Of a stretch of 64,000 nt of DNA, positions 10,262 to 18,838 are shown piece after piece. The stretch is from Verrucomicrobiaceae bacterium. GTDB lineage: Bacteria; Verrucomicrobiota; Verrucomicrobiia; Verrucomicrobiales; Verrucomicrobiaceae. Location of the stretch: contig JADJPM010000004.1 in assembly GCA_016713245.1 (NCBI GenBank), positions 2,232,001 through 2,296,000 of the forward strand. The letters run 5' to 3'. Position 1 is the stretch's first letter, and every line of letters begins with the position of its first letter. A program made the translations under genes and the position numbers. The notes beneath the pieces were generated by a model, which worked only from the letters and a program-made list of their open reading frames with translations, did not search any database and was not told the origin of the DNA.

Positions 10262-10354
10262 ATTTCTGTCATTTCCTTCTCAGAGACTCCGAAAAAATCA
10301 ACTGTCATAGAAAGGGTTCTGAGCTGTGTCATTGAGCAGTCCCAGCATCACCGG

Positions 10355-10792
10355 TCAGGTCGCTCTGCCGCAGTAGCAGGCTGCAAGCAGTGCGGCACCA
10401 GCGATAAGGCAGCTCAATGTATCTGCGGCGACCTGAAATGACGGCATTCCAGCCTGAGTGTCGATCCAAAGGAACAGCGGACTGAAGGCCAGATAAGCCC
10501 ATCCGCAAAATACGATGAGCGGACGGTAACGAACCACATCACATGATATGAGCCAGAGCAGGACCGCCTGAGCCAGATAGACGCAAGAGGCTCCCGAAGT
10601 CATGTAGATGAGCAGAGGTAAATGGGGTGGCTTACCGAAACCCAGCAGCACCGAAAACTTTTCCACGGCGAGTTGCGGCGCAAAGATCGCTGGTAGTGCG
10701 ATGAATGAAACCGCAGAGATCACCCGCAGCACCAAACGCTGGAGTCGTGGGTTGCCTCGTTCGGGTTTTGACGTGGATTCAGTTTCGTTCAT
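10355..10792 (-). CDS. small four-helix membrane protein, unknown function
   Basis: A 145-residue protein with about four hydrophobic segments (roughly 22-45, 58-82, 88-108 and 120-140) after a charged N-terminus (MNETESTSKPERGNPRLQR). I do not recognise a family. It lies between the phosphatase and dCTP deaminase genes on the same strand, with 46 nt to the deaminase, so read-through from the operator at 11439 is possible. ATG 10792 is taken as start because the charged region and first helix follow directly. Confidence 0.55.
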   Translation of the reverse strand: MNETESTSKPERGNPRLQRLVLRVISAVSFIALPAIFAPQLAVEKFSVLLGFGKPPHLPLLIYMTSGASCVYLAQAVLLWLISCDVVRYRPLIVFCGWAYLAFSPLFLWIDTQAGMPSFQVAADTLSCLIAGAALLAACYCGRAT

Positions 10793-10838
10793 GGCAGGAG
10801 GTTCCGAGGATGACCGCAGTAGTCAAGGCAGTTGCCCC

Positions 10839-11423
10839 TCACACCTTCGGCAGTGTGATTCGCTGCTTTTGGCCCTGATATTTGCCGGTGCGTTTCCGAT
10901 ACGACGTGGCGCAGGGTTCACCTTGGAAAAAGAGCATCTGCACGATGCCTTCGTCGGCGTAGATGCGGCAGTCGGCGGCGGACGAGTTGGAGAATTCGAG
11001 GGTGAGATGGCCGCTCCAGCCTGCCTCGGCCGGGGTGACATTCGCGATGATGCCGCAGCGGGCGTAGGTGCTCTTGCCGACACAGATGGCGGTGACATCC
11101 GCTGGCAGGCTGAGCTTTTCCACGGCCACACCGAGGCCGTAACTGTTCGCCGGCAGGATGAAGTAGCGACCGTGCTCATCGCTTTCGAGCGGCACTTTTT
11201 CGAGATTGCGCGGCTGAAAGCGTTTCGGGTCCACGACGGTGCCGGGGATGTGGCGGAAGACTTTGAACTCGCGTGATGAAAGCCGCAGATCGTAACCAAA
11301 ACTGCTCAGGCCATAGGAGAGCACTTGCGGCCCGCCTTTGACCTGGCGCACGAGCTGCGGCTCAAAAGGAAGGATCATGCCACGGCGGGCGAGTTCGGTG
11401 ATTTGGAGGTCATTGAGGATCAT
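10839..11423 (-). CDS. dcd: dCTP deaminase family protein
   Basis: A 194-residue enzyme of the dCTP deaminase/dUTPase fold that converts dCTP to dUTP for dTMP synthesis. Family motifs are present: SSFGYDLRLS (about 39-48), GKSTYARCGI (about 115-124), the catalytic Glu in GHLTLEFSNS (about 137-146), YADEGIVQMLFF and GKYQGQ near the end. The start at 11423 (MILNDLQI) is the family start; the longer frame would run through the operator at 11439-11457. The operator is 16 nt upstream and shared with the divergent operon. Dcd needs no zinc while dCMP deaminase does (family knowledge), so a zinc-sparing role is plausible (inference). Confidence 0.85.
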   Translation of the reverse strand: MILNDLQITELARRGMILPFEPQLVRQVKGGPQVLSYGLSSFGYDLRLSSREFKVFRHIPGTVVDPKRFQPRNLEKVPLESDEHGRYFILPANSYGLGVAVEKLSLPADVTAICVGKSTYARCGIIANVTPAEAGWSGHLTLEFSNSSAADCRIYADEGIVQMLFFQGEPCATSYRKRTGKYQGQKQRITLPKV

Positions 11424-11438
11424 GTCGGCGACTCTTTT

Positions 11439-11457
11439 ACTGCAACATACTTGCATT
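11439..11457. promoter_or_regulatory. Zur-like palindromic operator, site 3
   Basis: On the minus strand it reads AATGCAAGTATGTTGCAGT, matching the other three sites. It sits 16 nt before the dcd start (11423, minus) and 28 nt before the first gene of the long plus-strand operon (11485), so it can control both. Confidence 0.6.
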
Positions 11458-11484
11458 ACAATCAAAGAGGCTCAACATGCCCCC

Positions 11485-11718
11485 ATGCCCACCTACCTTT
11501 ACGAAACCCTGCCGCCGACGCCGGAACTCCCGGTGCGGCGTTTTGAGCTGAAGCAGAGCATGCGCGATGCCGCGCTGACGCATGATCCCGAGACCGGCCA
11601 CCCGGTGCGCCGAGTGCCGCAGGCCAGTTTTTATCTCGGCGGCGTGCGGAGCCTCGCCGTCGCGCCGCTGGATGGCGGCGGCTGCTGCGGTCCGGGTGGC
11701 GGAGCCTGCCATCATTGA
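11485..11718 (+). CDS. FmdB-like small protein lacking the zinc-ribbon cysteines
   Basis: A 77-residue protein starting MPTYLYETLPPTPELPVRRF with LTHDPETGHPVRRV in the middle, as in FmdB/putative zinc-ribbon regulatory proteins. The two CxxC pairs these normally carry after MPxYxY are missing (ETLPPTPELPV replaces them). The only cysteines form a C-terminal tail, GGGCCGPGGGACHH. It is the first gene of the long operon behind the operator at 11439. A zinc-free paralogue of a zinc-ribbon protein behind a zinc-type operator would fit a zinc-sparing substitution (inference). The cellular role of FmdB-like proteins is not established. Confidence 0.65.
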   Translation: MPTYLYETLPPTPELPVRRFELKQSMRDAALTHDPETGHPVRRVPQASFYLGGVRSLAVAPLDGGGCCGPGGGACHH

Positions 11719-11734
11719 ATCAACCCACCCCATC

Positions 11735-11959
11735 ATGAACACCTCCACCGGCTTTCCCACCTCCTATGCGGAGTTTTGCTACCTCATCACGCAGCGCTGC
11801 GGCACGGCGCTGACTCGCGCCTACTGCCAGGAACGCATCGCTGCGCTGAAGGACAGCTCCATCCCTGCGACAAGCGACTTCGTGAAGGCCTACGGCGAGC
11901 CCCACTGCCGCCAAGTCATCGCCTGGTATGAACAAGCCTCCCGCGAAGCCCTCGCCTGA
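11735..11959 (+). CDS. small Cys-containing protein, unknown function
   Basis: A 74-residue protein with no family I recognise. It has four cysteines (FCYLITQRC, AYCQERI, PHCRQV), one His and amphipathic helical character, and no signal peptide. It starts 17 nt after the FmdB-like stop and lies 48 nt before the COG0523 GTPase, so it belongs to the operon by spacing. Metal binding or an interaction with the GTPase is only a guess from composition and context. Confidence 0.55.
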   Translation: MNTSTGFPTSYAEFCYLITQRCGTALTRAYCQERIAALKDSSIPATSDFVKAYGEPHCRQVIAWYEQASREALA

Positions 11960-12007
11960 TCCAAGCCTTCGTCATTCACCCTTCATCATTCGTCATCCTC
12001 TCTTCCC

Positions 12008-13288
12008 ATGTCCCGTCTTCCCGTCACCGTTCTCTCCGGCTTCCTTGGCGCTGGCAAAACCACGCTGCTCAATCATGTCCTCAACAATCGCGAAGGCCGC
12101 CGCGTGGCCGTCATCGTCAATGACATGAGCGAGGTGAACATCGACGCCTCGCTGGTCGCCAATGGCGGTGCGAATCTCTCGCGCACCGAGGAAAAAATGA
12201 TCGAGATGAGCAATGGCTGCATCTGCTGCACCTTGCGCGAGGATTTGCTCATCGAGGTCAACCGACTGGCCAAGGAAGGTCGCTTTGACTACCTGCTCAT
12301 CGAGTCCACAGGCATCAGCGAACCGCTGCCTGTGGCCGAGACCTTCACGTTTGAAGGCGAGGACGGAAAGAGCCTCAGCGAGATCGCCCGGCTGGATACC
12401 ATGGTCACCGTGGTGGATGCCAAAAACTTCCTCCACGACTACAACGAGGCCGATTCCCTGCAAAAGCGCGGTCAATCTCTCGGCGAGCAGGACACACGCA
12501 CAGTGACGGACCTTCTCATCGATCAGATCGAGTTCTGCGATGTCATCGTGCTGAACAAAGTGGACCTCATCAGCGAGGCCGAGCGCACCCTACTGCGGGA
12601 GGCACTCACCAAGCTCAATCCACGCGCCCGCATCGTGGAGTCGGAGATGGGACGCGTGCCTCTCGGCGAGGTGCTCGACACCGGACGCTTCAGCTTTGAG
12701 GAGGCCTCACGCGCCCCCGGCTGGCTGAAGGAGATGCGTGGCGAGCACACGCCGGAGACGGAGGAATACGGCATCTCCAGCATGGCCTACAAATCGCGGA
12801 AACCCTTTCACCCGCAGCGCTTCTGGGACTTCCTGCATGAGGAATGGCCCGGCATCATCCGCAGCAAAGGCTACTTCTGGCTCGCCACGCGCATGGGACT
12901 GGCGGGCATCTGGAGCCAGGCTGGAGGTCAGGCCACGCATCGCTGCGCAGGCTTTTGGTGGATCAGTGCCCCGAAGTCCGGCTGGCCGCAGCGCATCGAG
13001 GATCGCCGCCAGATCCTCGACAACTTCGTGGAGCCCTACGGCGACCGCCGCCAGGAGCTTGTCTTCATCGGCATCGGCCTCGATGTCGCCACACTCACCG
13101 AGAAGCTCGATGCCTGCCTGCTCACCGATGAGGAGTTCGAGGCTGGCCCTGGCGAATGGGAGAGCCTTCCCGATCCCTTCCCCCGCTGGCAAATCGAGGC
13201 CGCCGTGGATGCCCATCACGAGCATGGCCACATCCACGCCGAGGTCCCCGGCCTCGAAGACGAAACGCCCACGCCCTGGCTACGCTGA
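12008..13288 (+). CDS. COG0523 (CobW-like) metallochaperone GTPase, copy 2
   Basis: A 426-residue GTPase close to copy 1 at 8329 over nearly its whole length. It has Walker A GFLGAGKTTLLNH (about 11-23), CICC (71-74) in NGCICCTLREDL, ESTGISEP, NKVD and a CobW C-terminal domain. It differs by a C-terminal tail with histidines (DAHHEHGHIHAEV, about 400-412), typical of members that bind zinc. Third gene of the operon that begins at 11485; 14 nt separate it from the lipoprotein gene. Probably loads or shuttles zinc in the cytoplasm (family knowledge plus context). Confidence 0.9.
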   Translation: MSRLPVTVLSGFLGAGKTTLLNHVLNNREGRRVAVIVNDMSEVNIDASLVANGGANLSRTEEKMIEMSNGCICCTLREDLLIEVNRLAKEGRFDYLLIESTGISEPLPVAETFTFEGEDGKSLSEIARLDTMVTVVDAKNFLHDYNEADSLQKRGQSLGEQDTRTVTDLLIDQIEFCDVIVLNKVDLISEAERTLLREALTKLNPRARIVESEMGRVPLGEVLDTGRFSFEEASRAPGWLKEMRGEHTPETEEYGISSMAYKSRKPFHPQRFWDFLHEEWPGIIRSKGYFWLATRMGLAGIWSQAGGQATHRCAGFWWISAPKSGWPQRIEDRRQILDNFVEPYGDRRQELVFIGIGLDVATLTEKLDACLLTDEEFEAGPGEWESLPDPFPRWQIEAAVDAHHEHGHIHAEVPGLEDETPTPWLR

Positions 13289-13302
13289 AAAACGATCTCG
13301 CC

Positions 13303-14115
13303 ATGCTCCCTCGTCTTCTCATTCTCCTCCTCGTGTGCGGCCTCGCCGCCTGCAAAAAGGCACCGGAGGCGGCTCAGGTCGTCGTTTGGCCTGAACTGAC
13401 TGCTTTCGATGAAACCGCCGCGAAGGCCGAAGGACTCGCACAAGTCGGTGATGTGGCGGCTTTGCGTCAAACGCTGCCCGATGTGCTGAAAACGGGCTCG
13501 GCAGTCACTGCGGCCACGATTCCGGCGAACGCGAAAAATCCAGCGGGCCTCCGATCACCTCTCGCAGACCTCGCGGAACTGCTCACGAAGCTTTCCGCGG
13601 CTCCGTTGAATGACGACGACCTCAAGACCTACACCTTGGCGCTGCATCCGCTGGTGGCGGTGATGATGACGGAGGCTGGAATGCCGCACATTCATGCGAA
13701 CGAAGGGCCGCACGGTGGCTTCTTCCATCCTATCTTTGCCGCCGATGGCAAACAAGCCGCCACGCTGGAGATCAAGCTGCACGATGACGCGGGTGATCTC
13801 GAAGTCTGGCTGGTCAAAGGCGGTCGCGATGGCCCGGCGCTGGATCTGCCGCTCGATAGCGTGCTGAAGCTCGACTTCCCCGATTTGAAACGCCAGATCG
13901 AGCTGCGGGTTCGTGATCGCGATAGAAACGCGGGCGAAGACGGCCAAACCAACCTTCGCAAGGGCCAGACGAATTACTTCATCTTCCCAGGCGAAACCGG
14001 CGCAGATGCGAAATGGCTCATGGGTGTCGATTTTGCCGCCAAAGCACGCCTCGCGCTTCCGGGCGGTCTTTCCAGCGAGGTCTTTGTGCTGAAGCCGCAT
14101 GTGCATCATGACTGA
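13303..14115 (+). CDS. His-containing lipoprotein, putative periplasmic metal-binding partner of the ABC transporter
   Basis: A 270-residue lipoprotein. The signal peptide MLPRLLILLLVCGLAAC ends in a lipobox (LAAC, Cys17). The middle has MPHIHANEGPHGGFFHPIF (about 127-145), five histidines that could bind metal, and the C-terminus ends PHVHHD. The domain from about 145 to 260 looks beta-rich and is not one I can name. It overlaps the ABC ATPase gene by 8 nt, so it is very likely a component of the same transport system, similar in arrangement to the Vibrio Zrg zinc system as I recall it. The start was chosen at the signal peptide. Confidence 0.7.
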   Translation: MLPRLLILLLVCGLAACKKAPEAAQVVVWPELTAFDETAAKAEGLAQVGDVAALRQTLPDVLKTGSAVTAATIPANAKNPAGLRSPLADLAELLTKLSAAPLNDDDLKTYTLALHPLVAVMMTEAGMPHIHANEGPHGGFFHPIFAADGKQAATLEIKLHDDAGDLEVWLVKGGRDGPALDLPLDSVLKLDFPDLKRQIELRVRDRDRNAGEDGQTNLRKGQTNYFIFPGETGADAKWLMGVDFAAKARLALPGGLSSEVFVLKPHVHHD

Positions 14116-14770
14116 CGCGGCGATCCATCTCCACAGCCTGCGACATGTGCTGGCACCGGGCGTGCATTTTGCGCTCGATGAGCTGCTCGTGAGCAAAGGT
14201 GAATGCCTCGCACTCACCGGGCCGAGCGGTTGTGGCAAAAGCACACTGCTGAGCCTTATCGCGGGATTGGCGCGAGCGCAAAGTGGCAGCGTTCGCGTGC
14301 TCGGCACGGAGCTGGGCAGTCTAGGCACAGCCGCGCTGGATCGGCATCGCGGCCAGCACTGCGGCATGGTGTTTCAGAGCTTTCATCTGCTGCCCGCCTT
14401 CACCGCGCTGGAGAATGTGCGCATCGGCCAGCGCTTCTCCGGTCGCGAAGGCGATGCCGTGGAAATGCTGAAGCGTGTGGGCCTCTCGCATCGGCTGCAC
14501 ACGCGGGTGAGCCGACTCTCCGTCGGTGAAAAGCAGCGCGTTGCCATCGCACGGGCACTGCTTGGCCGTCCGGCCCTCTTGCTTGCCGATGAGCCCACCG
14601 GCTCGCTCGATCCGAAAACCGGTCGTCAGGTCTTCGACCTCATGCGCGAGCTCGTCCGCGAGCACGGCACCACCTGGTTGATGGTCACCCATGATCTCGC
14701 GCTCGCCCGTGAGCTGCCACGCCAGTTTGACTGCACCCCACTCATCCGCAGCGAGGAGGTGGCTGCATGA
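14108..14770 (+). CDS. ABC transporter ATP-binding protein, LolD/MacB type
   Basis: A 220-residue single ATPase domain. It has Walker A GPSGCGKST (about 37-45), the signature LSVGEKQRVAIARAL (LSVGE rather than LSGGQ), Walker B LLLADEPTGSLD and the H-loop MVTHD. This is the LolD/MacB class, which energises extracytoplasmic work or lipoprotein release rather than classical import. It overlaps both neighbours (lipoprotein by 8 nt, permease by 4 nt). ATG 14108 (MTDAAIHLHSL) is chosen over an ATG 9 nt upstream. It probably works with the FtsX-type permease and the His lipoprotein in zinc handling. Confidence 0.9.
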   Translation: MTDAAIHLHSLRHVLAPGVHFALDELLVSKGECLALTGPSGCGKSTLLSLIAGLARAQSGSVRVLGTELGSLGTAALDRHRGQHCGMVFQSFHLLPAFTALENVRIGQRFSGREGDAVEMLKRVGLSHRLHTRVSRLSVGEKQRVAIARALLGRPALLLADEPTGSLDPKTGRQVFDLMRELVREHGTTWLMVTHDLALARELPRQFDCTPLIRSEEVAA

Positions 14771-16005
14771 CCCTCCCGCGTATCGCTTGGCGCTATCTCA
14801 CGGCGCGGCCATTGGTCACGGGGCTCACCTTGGCGGGCATCGCGCTGGGCGTAGCGTTGATCGCGGCGGTGCTCACGCTGCGGCGAGAGACCGAGCGCAC
14901 CTTTCAACGTGAAGCCGGGTTGTTTGACCTCGTCGTCGGGGCCAAGGGCAGCCCGCTCCAGCTCACGCTCAGCAGCGTGTATCACCTCGACATGCCCACC
15001 GGCAATGTGCCGTGGTCGCTCTATGAAAAACTGCGCGAGAACCGCCGCATCGCAACCGCGATCCCGATCGGTCTGGGCGACAACTTCCGCGGCTTTCGCA
15101 TCGTCGGCACCGAGCCGCATCTGTTTGATCTCCAGCATGAAGGCCGCGCTTTCTTCAGCTTCGCGGAAGGCGCGGTGTTCAAAGACGACTTCGAGGTCGT
15201 GCTCGGCTCGCAAGTGGCCGCCAGCACCGGCTTGCAGATCGGCGACACCTTCGCGGGCACGCACGGACTCGTGCAGATGCCCGGCAGCGAGGAGCATGGC
15301 GAGTTTCCGTATCGTGTGTGCGGCATCCTCGCGCCCACCGGAACGGCGCAGGATCGCGCCATCTTTGGCACCCTGCGCAGCGTGTGGATCATTCATGACA
15401 AGGAGCACAAGCTGCACGCCGCCATTCAAGGCACCGCGAGCCGTGCGGAGTCGCCGCTGGAAGTCACCGCCGTGCTCATCCGGCTGAAGGCACGCGGACT
15501 GCGACTGTGGGTGGCCGATGACATCCGCAACAACACCGAAGGCATGCCCGCCATCCCGGTGAATGAGATCCTGCGCCTGTATCAAAACGTGCTTGAGCCC
15601 GTGCAAAAAACGCTGCTCGCCGTCGCCGCACTCGTTGTGGTCGTTTCATGCTTCACCGTGCTCGTCACGCTCCATCAGGCCGTGGAAAGAAGGCGGCGCG
15701 ATCTCGCCATCCTCCGCTGTCTCGGTGGCAGGCGCTGGGAAGTGGCCGCGCTGGTCATGCTGGAGGCCGTGTTTCTCACGCTGGGCGGTCTCATCATTGG
15801 TTTGCTGCTCGGCCATGGCCTGCTCGCGGCTGCGGCCCCGCTGCTGCGAGAGCGCACCGGCCTGCTCATCGAGCCTTGGACCATCGATCACGCGGAAATC
15901 ACCGCGCTGCTCGTCATCGCCGCCGCAGGGCTGCTCTCCGGCATCGTGCCCGCCCTTTCCAGCTACCGCCGCACACCCGCCCACGATCTCGGCATTACCG
16001 AATGA
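14767..16005 (+). CDS. ABC transporter permease, FtsX/MacB type
   Basis: A 412-residue inner-membrane protein with one N-terminal helix (about 15-38), a large periplasmic domain (about 40-275) and three C-terminal helices (about 285-310, 330-360 and 375-398), the usual FtsX/MacB/LolE layout. The cytoplasmic loop ERRRRDLAILRCLGGRRWEV matches the conserved FtsX contact region. It overlaps the ATPase gene (ATGA at 14767) and the DUF3299 gene, so expression is coupled. With its ATPase it could drive metal or lipoprotein movement across the envelope; the substrate is inferred only from the neighbours. Confidence 0.85.
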   Translation: MTLPRIAWRYLTARPLVTGLTLAGIALGVALIAAVLTLRRETERTFQREAGLFDLVVGAKGSPLQLTLSSVYHLDMPTGNVPWSLYEKLRENRRIATAIPIGLGDNFRGFRIVGTEPHLFDLQHEGRAFFSFAEGAVFKDDFEVVLGSQVAASTGLQIGDTFAGTHGLVQMPGSEEHGEFPYRVCGILAPTGTAQDRAIFGTLRSVWIIHDKEHKLHAAIQGTASRAESPLEVTAVLIRLKARGLRLWVADDIRNNTEGMPAIPVNEILRLYQNVLEPVQKTLLAVAALVVVVSCFTVLVTLHQAVERRRRDLAILRCLGGRRWEVAALVMLEAVFLTLGGLIIGLLLGHGLLAAAAPLLRERTGLLIEPWTIDHAEITALLVIAAAGLLSGIVPALSSYRRTPAHDLGITE

Positions 16006-17759
16006 GCCCACGTCAGCCCAAGTCCGCCGCCGCCTTCGTCAGCCTCACCGCGCTGGCCTTGCTCGCCATGCTCATCGTGTGGATGCAGCCGCAGGACACG
16101 ACGCGTTCAAACACGGGCGTCACCTCACTGCCACCCGCCTCACCGCCCACTTTGGCAGAAACCAAAGCCATCGAAAGCACACCGACACCGACCGGCCCGC
16201 CCGTGCGCATCGACTTCAAATTGCTCGATGAAACCAAGCAGCCCGATGCACGAAAAATGGAGGTCGTGTATCCGTCCGCGCTGGAAGAGCTCGATGGTCG
16301 CCTCGTCGAACTGGTCGCCTTCATGGCCCCGTTTGAGTCGCTGGAGGACATGAGCGAGTGCCTGATGCTCCCCGCCTATGTCGGCTGCTTTTTCTGTGCG
16401 CCGCCCAGCTTCACGCAGGTCGTCTTTGTGCGTCAAAAACACGATGGAAGACCAAAGAAGCCCTTCATCGAAGCTCCGTCTCTCGTCACCGGCACGCTGC
16501 GCCTGCTGAAGCCCGGCAGCAGCGATCCCGCGCACGAGATGGAGATGATCTATGTCATCACGGATGCCACCGTCGTGCCTTACGATGGCTCCAACGCCCC
16601 AGCTCGCGTGCCCGGCCATTGGCAGAAAGAAAATCCGCGAGCCGCAGCCGATGCCGGACTGCCGGAAAAGCCGCAGCCTTTGCCTCCGATGAAGCCCGAG
16701 GACCTCGTGCCCGTCATCGCCAAGCTGCGCGGTCTTGAAATCAAAAAGCCCATCAAGTTCACCACCTACACACCCGCCGAACTCGAAAGCGCCGTCGAGG
16801 TCCGCATCAACTCACGCCGCGCCGCCGGAGGCTGGGCCGCCCATCAGCGTGTGTGGCAGACGCTTGGCTTCGCCGATGAAAAAGACGACCTGCGCCTCGT
16901 CTTGCGCGGCCTCACTCTTCAGCGCGTCATTGGCTACAGCAATGCCGCGGGCGATCACATCCGCTACAACGGCGATCTCCAGCTCACGCAGCCCGCCACG
17001 CGACTCGAACTCGTCAAAGTCATCGCCGAGGCCCTGCTGCGTCAAAACCTCGATCTTCGCCATCTCGACACCGCTTTGCATGGCGACACAAACACCGATG
17101 CCCGCCTCGCCGCCACCTCCGTGCTTCAGGGCGATCTCATGACCACCGCGCGACTCTTCGCCGCGCATCATCGCCTGCGCGATCCCACGCCGAATGCCAG
17201 CTTCGCTTACTTCGGCGGCTATCCAGCGGCCAAAACAGCGCTGCTTCAGCTCGAAACACTGCCCTGGCAGATGGGGCCGTTCTTCACCGAGCAATTCGCG
17301 CCGAATGGCGAGCCGATGGCGCTGAATGATCTGCTGAAAAAGCCGCCCACCACCACTGCGGCCATCATTCATCCCATCTTCCATGGCCGCCCGCAGGACT
17401 GCACACCTGTCGAGGTTGCATCGACCTTTGCCGATGCCTTGCGCGACTCCAAACCCATCGCCACCGGCATCCTCGGCGAGGCCGCGCTGCTCGTCTGGCT
17501 CGAAAACAACAGCGAACTCGGCCCGCACATGTCCGCCGCCGATGGCTGGCGCGGTGATCGCTATGCCTTCTGGCAAGACGGCACCCTGCTCATCGAGACG
17601 CATTGGCTCGATGAAGACGAAGCCGCCGAATTTCACGAAGCCTCCACCGCCCAGCGCCCCGACTTCACCGTCATCCGCAGAGCCAACTCCAGCATCGTCC
17701 ACCTCATCGGCGGCCCCGAAGCCAAGCGCGCTGAGCTGCAAAAACGCCTCCAACCATGA
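16002..17759 (+). CDS. membrane-anchored DUF3299 protein with C-terminal extension
   Basis: A 585-residue protein with an N-terminal membrane segment (about 10-27) and an extracytoplasmic DUF3299 domain (about 70-200; LVAFMAPFESLEDMSECLMLP, CFFCAPPS). A long C-terminal part (about 230-585) is not one I can name. DUF3299 genes sit beside zinc-regulated MacB-like transporters in other bacteria, including the Vibrio Zrg cluster as I recall. The cysteines in YVGCFFCAPPS could bind metal. It overlaps the permease stop (ATGA at 16002) and the next gene. A second, shorter DUF3299 protein follows, so the domain is duplicated within the operon. Confidence 0.75.
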   Translation: MSPRQPKSAAAFVSLTALALLAMLIVWMQPQDTTRSNTGVTSLPPASPPTLAETKAIESTPTPTGPPVRIDFKLLDETKQPDARKMEVVYPSALEELDGRLVELVAFMAPFESLEDMSECLMLPAYVGCFFCAPPSFTQVVFVRQKHDGRPKKPFIEAPSLVTGTLRLLKPGSSDPAHEMEMIYVITDATVVPYDGSNAPARVPGHWQKENPRAAADAGLPEKPQPLPPMKPEDLVPVIAKLRGLEIKKPIKFTTYTPAELESAVEVRINSRRAAGGWAAHQRVWQTLGFADEKDDLRLVLRGLTLQRVIGYSNAAGDHIRYNGDLQLTQPATRLELVKVIAEALLRQNLDLRHLDTALHGDTNTDARLAATSVLQGDLMTTARLFAAHHRLRDPTPNASFAYFGGYPAAKTALLQLETLPWQMGPFFTEQFAPNGEPMALNDLLKKPPTTTAAIIHPIFHGRPQDCTPVEVASTFADALRDSKPIATGILGEAALLVWLENNSELGPHMSAADGWRGDRYAFWQDGTLLIETHWLDEDEAAEFHEASTAQRPDFTVIRRANSSIVHLIGGPEAKRAELQKRLQP

Positions 17760-18346
17760 AACGAGCCCTTTTCGCCTTCATCGCCAGTTTCAGTCTCACT
17801 CAAGCTCAAGAGCATAAACTGCCCACCGAGTCCAAAGAGGCCAAAAACGCCTACCAACAGGCCAGCGAGCCCACCGAAGCCTTTTTGGCCGATTGGGACT
17901 TCTTGAACAAAACCGACGTCGTCGTCAGCGACGGCGAAAAAGACGCCACCATCCAGTATCCCGCCGAAATCCAAGCGCTCGATGGCAAACGCGTCGCCAT
18001 CATCGGCTTCATGGCTCCGTATGAGAAGCTCGATGACATGAGCACCTGCATGATCCTGCCCGCCTCAGTCGGTTGTTACTTTTGCAGTCCACCCGCCGTC
18101 ACGCAGGTCGCACTCATTCAGCAAAAGGGCGGGACCAAGGACAAGCGTCCCTTCATCAACGAAGCCGTCATCGTCACCGGCACGCTGCGCCTCTTCACCT
18201 TCGCCAGCCAGCATCCCGCGCATCAGGCCGACTTCATGTATGCCCTCGACGACGCCACCGTCGAAGTCTTCACCGGCCAAAACAAACCCCGCCGCGCCCC
18301 CGCCCATCTCCCGCCTGATCCACGCAAGCAACCAAAGATCTACTGA
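17756..18346 (+). CDS. exported DUF3299 protein, short form
   Basis: A 196-residue protein with signal peptide MKRALFAFIASFSLTQAQ and a single DUF3299 domain (about 45-175) sharing IGFMAPYEKLDDMSTCMILP, SVGCYFCSPPAVTQV and VTGTLRLF with the gene before it. The Cys pattern GCYFCSPP is preserved. It overlaps the upstream gene by 4 nt and is 3 nt from hisI. It is probably a soluble periplasmic partner of the ABC system. The reaction or binding partner of DUF3299 is unknown to me. Confidence 0.75.
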   Translation: MKRALFAFIASFSLTQAQEHKLPTESKEAKNAYQQASEPTEAFLADWDFLNKTDVVVSDGEKDATIQYPAEIQALDGKRVAIIGFMAPYEKLDDMSTCMILPASVGCYFCSPPAVTQVALIQQKGGTKDKRPFINEAVIVTGTLRLFTFASQHPAHQADFMYALDDATVEVFTGQNKPRRAPAHLPPDPRKQPKIY

Positions 18347-18349
18347 CTC

Positions 18350-18838
18350 ATGACAACTCCAACACTCTCACCATTCGCCACACGCCTCACCGTCGAACAA
18401 GTCGAGGAAGGCCGCGACCTCGCCCCGAAATTTGATGCCAGCGGCCTGCTTCCGGCTGTCACCACCGACTTCGACACCGGCGAGCTGCTCATGATGGGCT
18501 ACATGAATGCCGAAGCACTGCAAAAGACCATCGCCACCGGCGAGGCGCACTACTTCAGCCGCAGCCGTCAGGTGCTCTGGCACAAAGGCGCCACCTCCGG
18601 CTTCGTGCAAAAGGTGCGTGAGCTGCGCATCGACGACGATCAGGACTGCGTCTGGCTCCGCGTCGAAACCTCCGGCGGCGCGAACTGCCACGTCGGTTAC
18701 CGCTCCTGCTTTTACCGCGCCATTCCCACCGGCGCTGATTACACCCGCGCCGAAGGCTGCCTCATCTGGAAAGAGGAGACCAAGGTCTTCGATCCGCAGG
18801 CGGTGTATGGCGACGCTCCCAACCCGACCAAGCTATGA
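18350..18838 (+). CDS. hisI: phosphoribosyl-AMP cyclohydrolase (HisI-like), probable zinc-response paralogue
   Basis: A 162-residue cytoplasmic enzyme of the PRA-CH family (third step of histidine synthesis). Motifs: DTGELLMMGYMNAEAL, HYFSRSRQVLWHKGATSG, and CHVGYRSCFYR with two of the three usual zinc cysteines. The third, normally in a DCDAD segment, is Asp here (IDDDQDC, about 100-106), with a Cys moved four residues along. No other his gene is nearby and it lies inside the metal operon (3 nt after DUF3299, 4-nt overlap with the next GTPase). HisI paralogues are known members of zinc-starvation regulons (family knowledge), so this is probably a second copy with altered metal need (inference). 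Confidence 0.8.
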   Translation: MTTPTLSPFATRLTVEQVEEGRDLAPKFDASGLLPAVTTDFDTGELLMMGYMNAEALQKTIATGEAHYFSRSRQVLWHKGATSGFVQKVRELRIDDDQDCVWLRVETSGGANCHVGYRSCFYRAIPTGADYTRAEGCLIWKEETKVFDPQAVYGDAPNPTKL

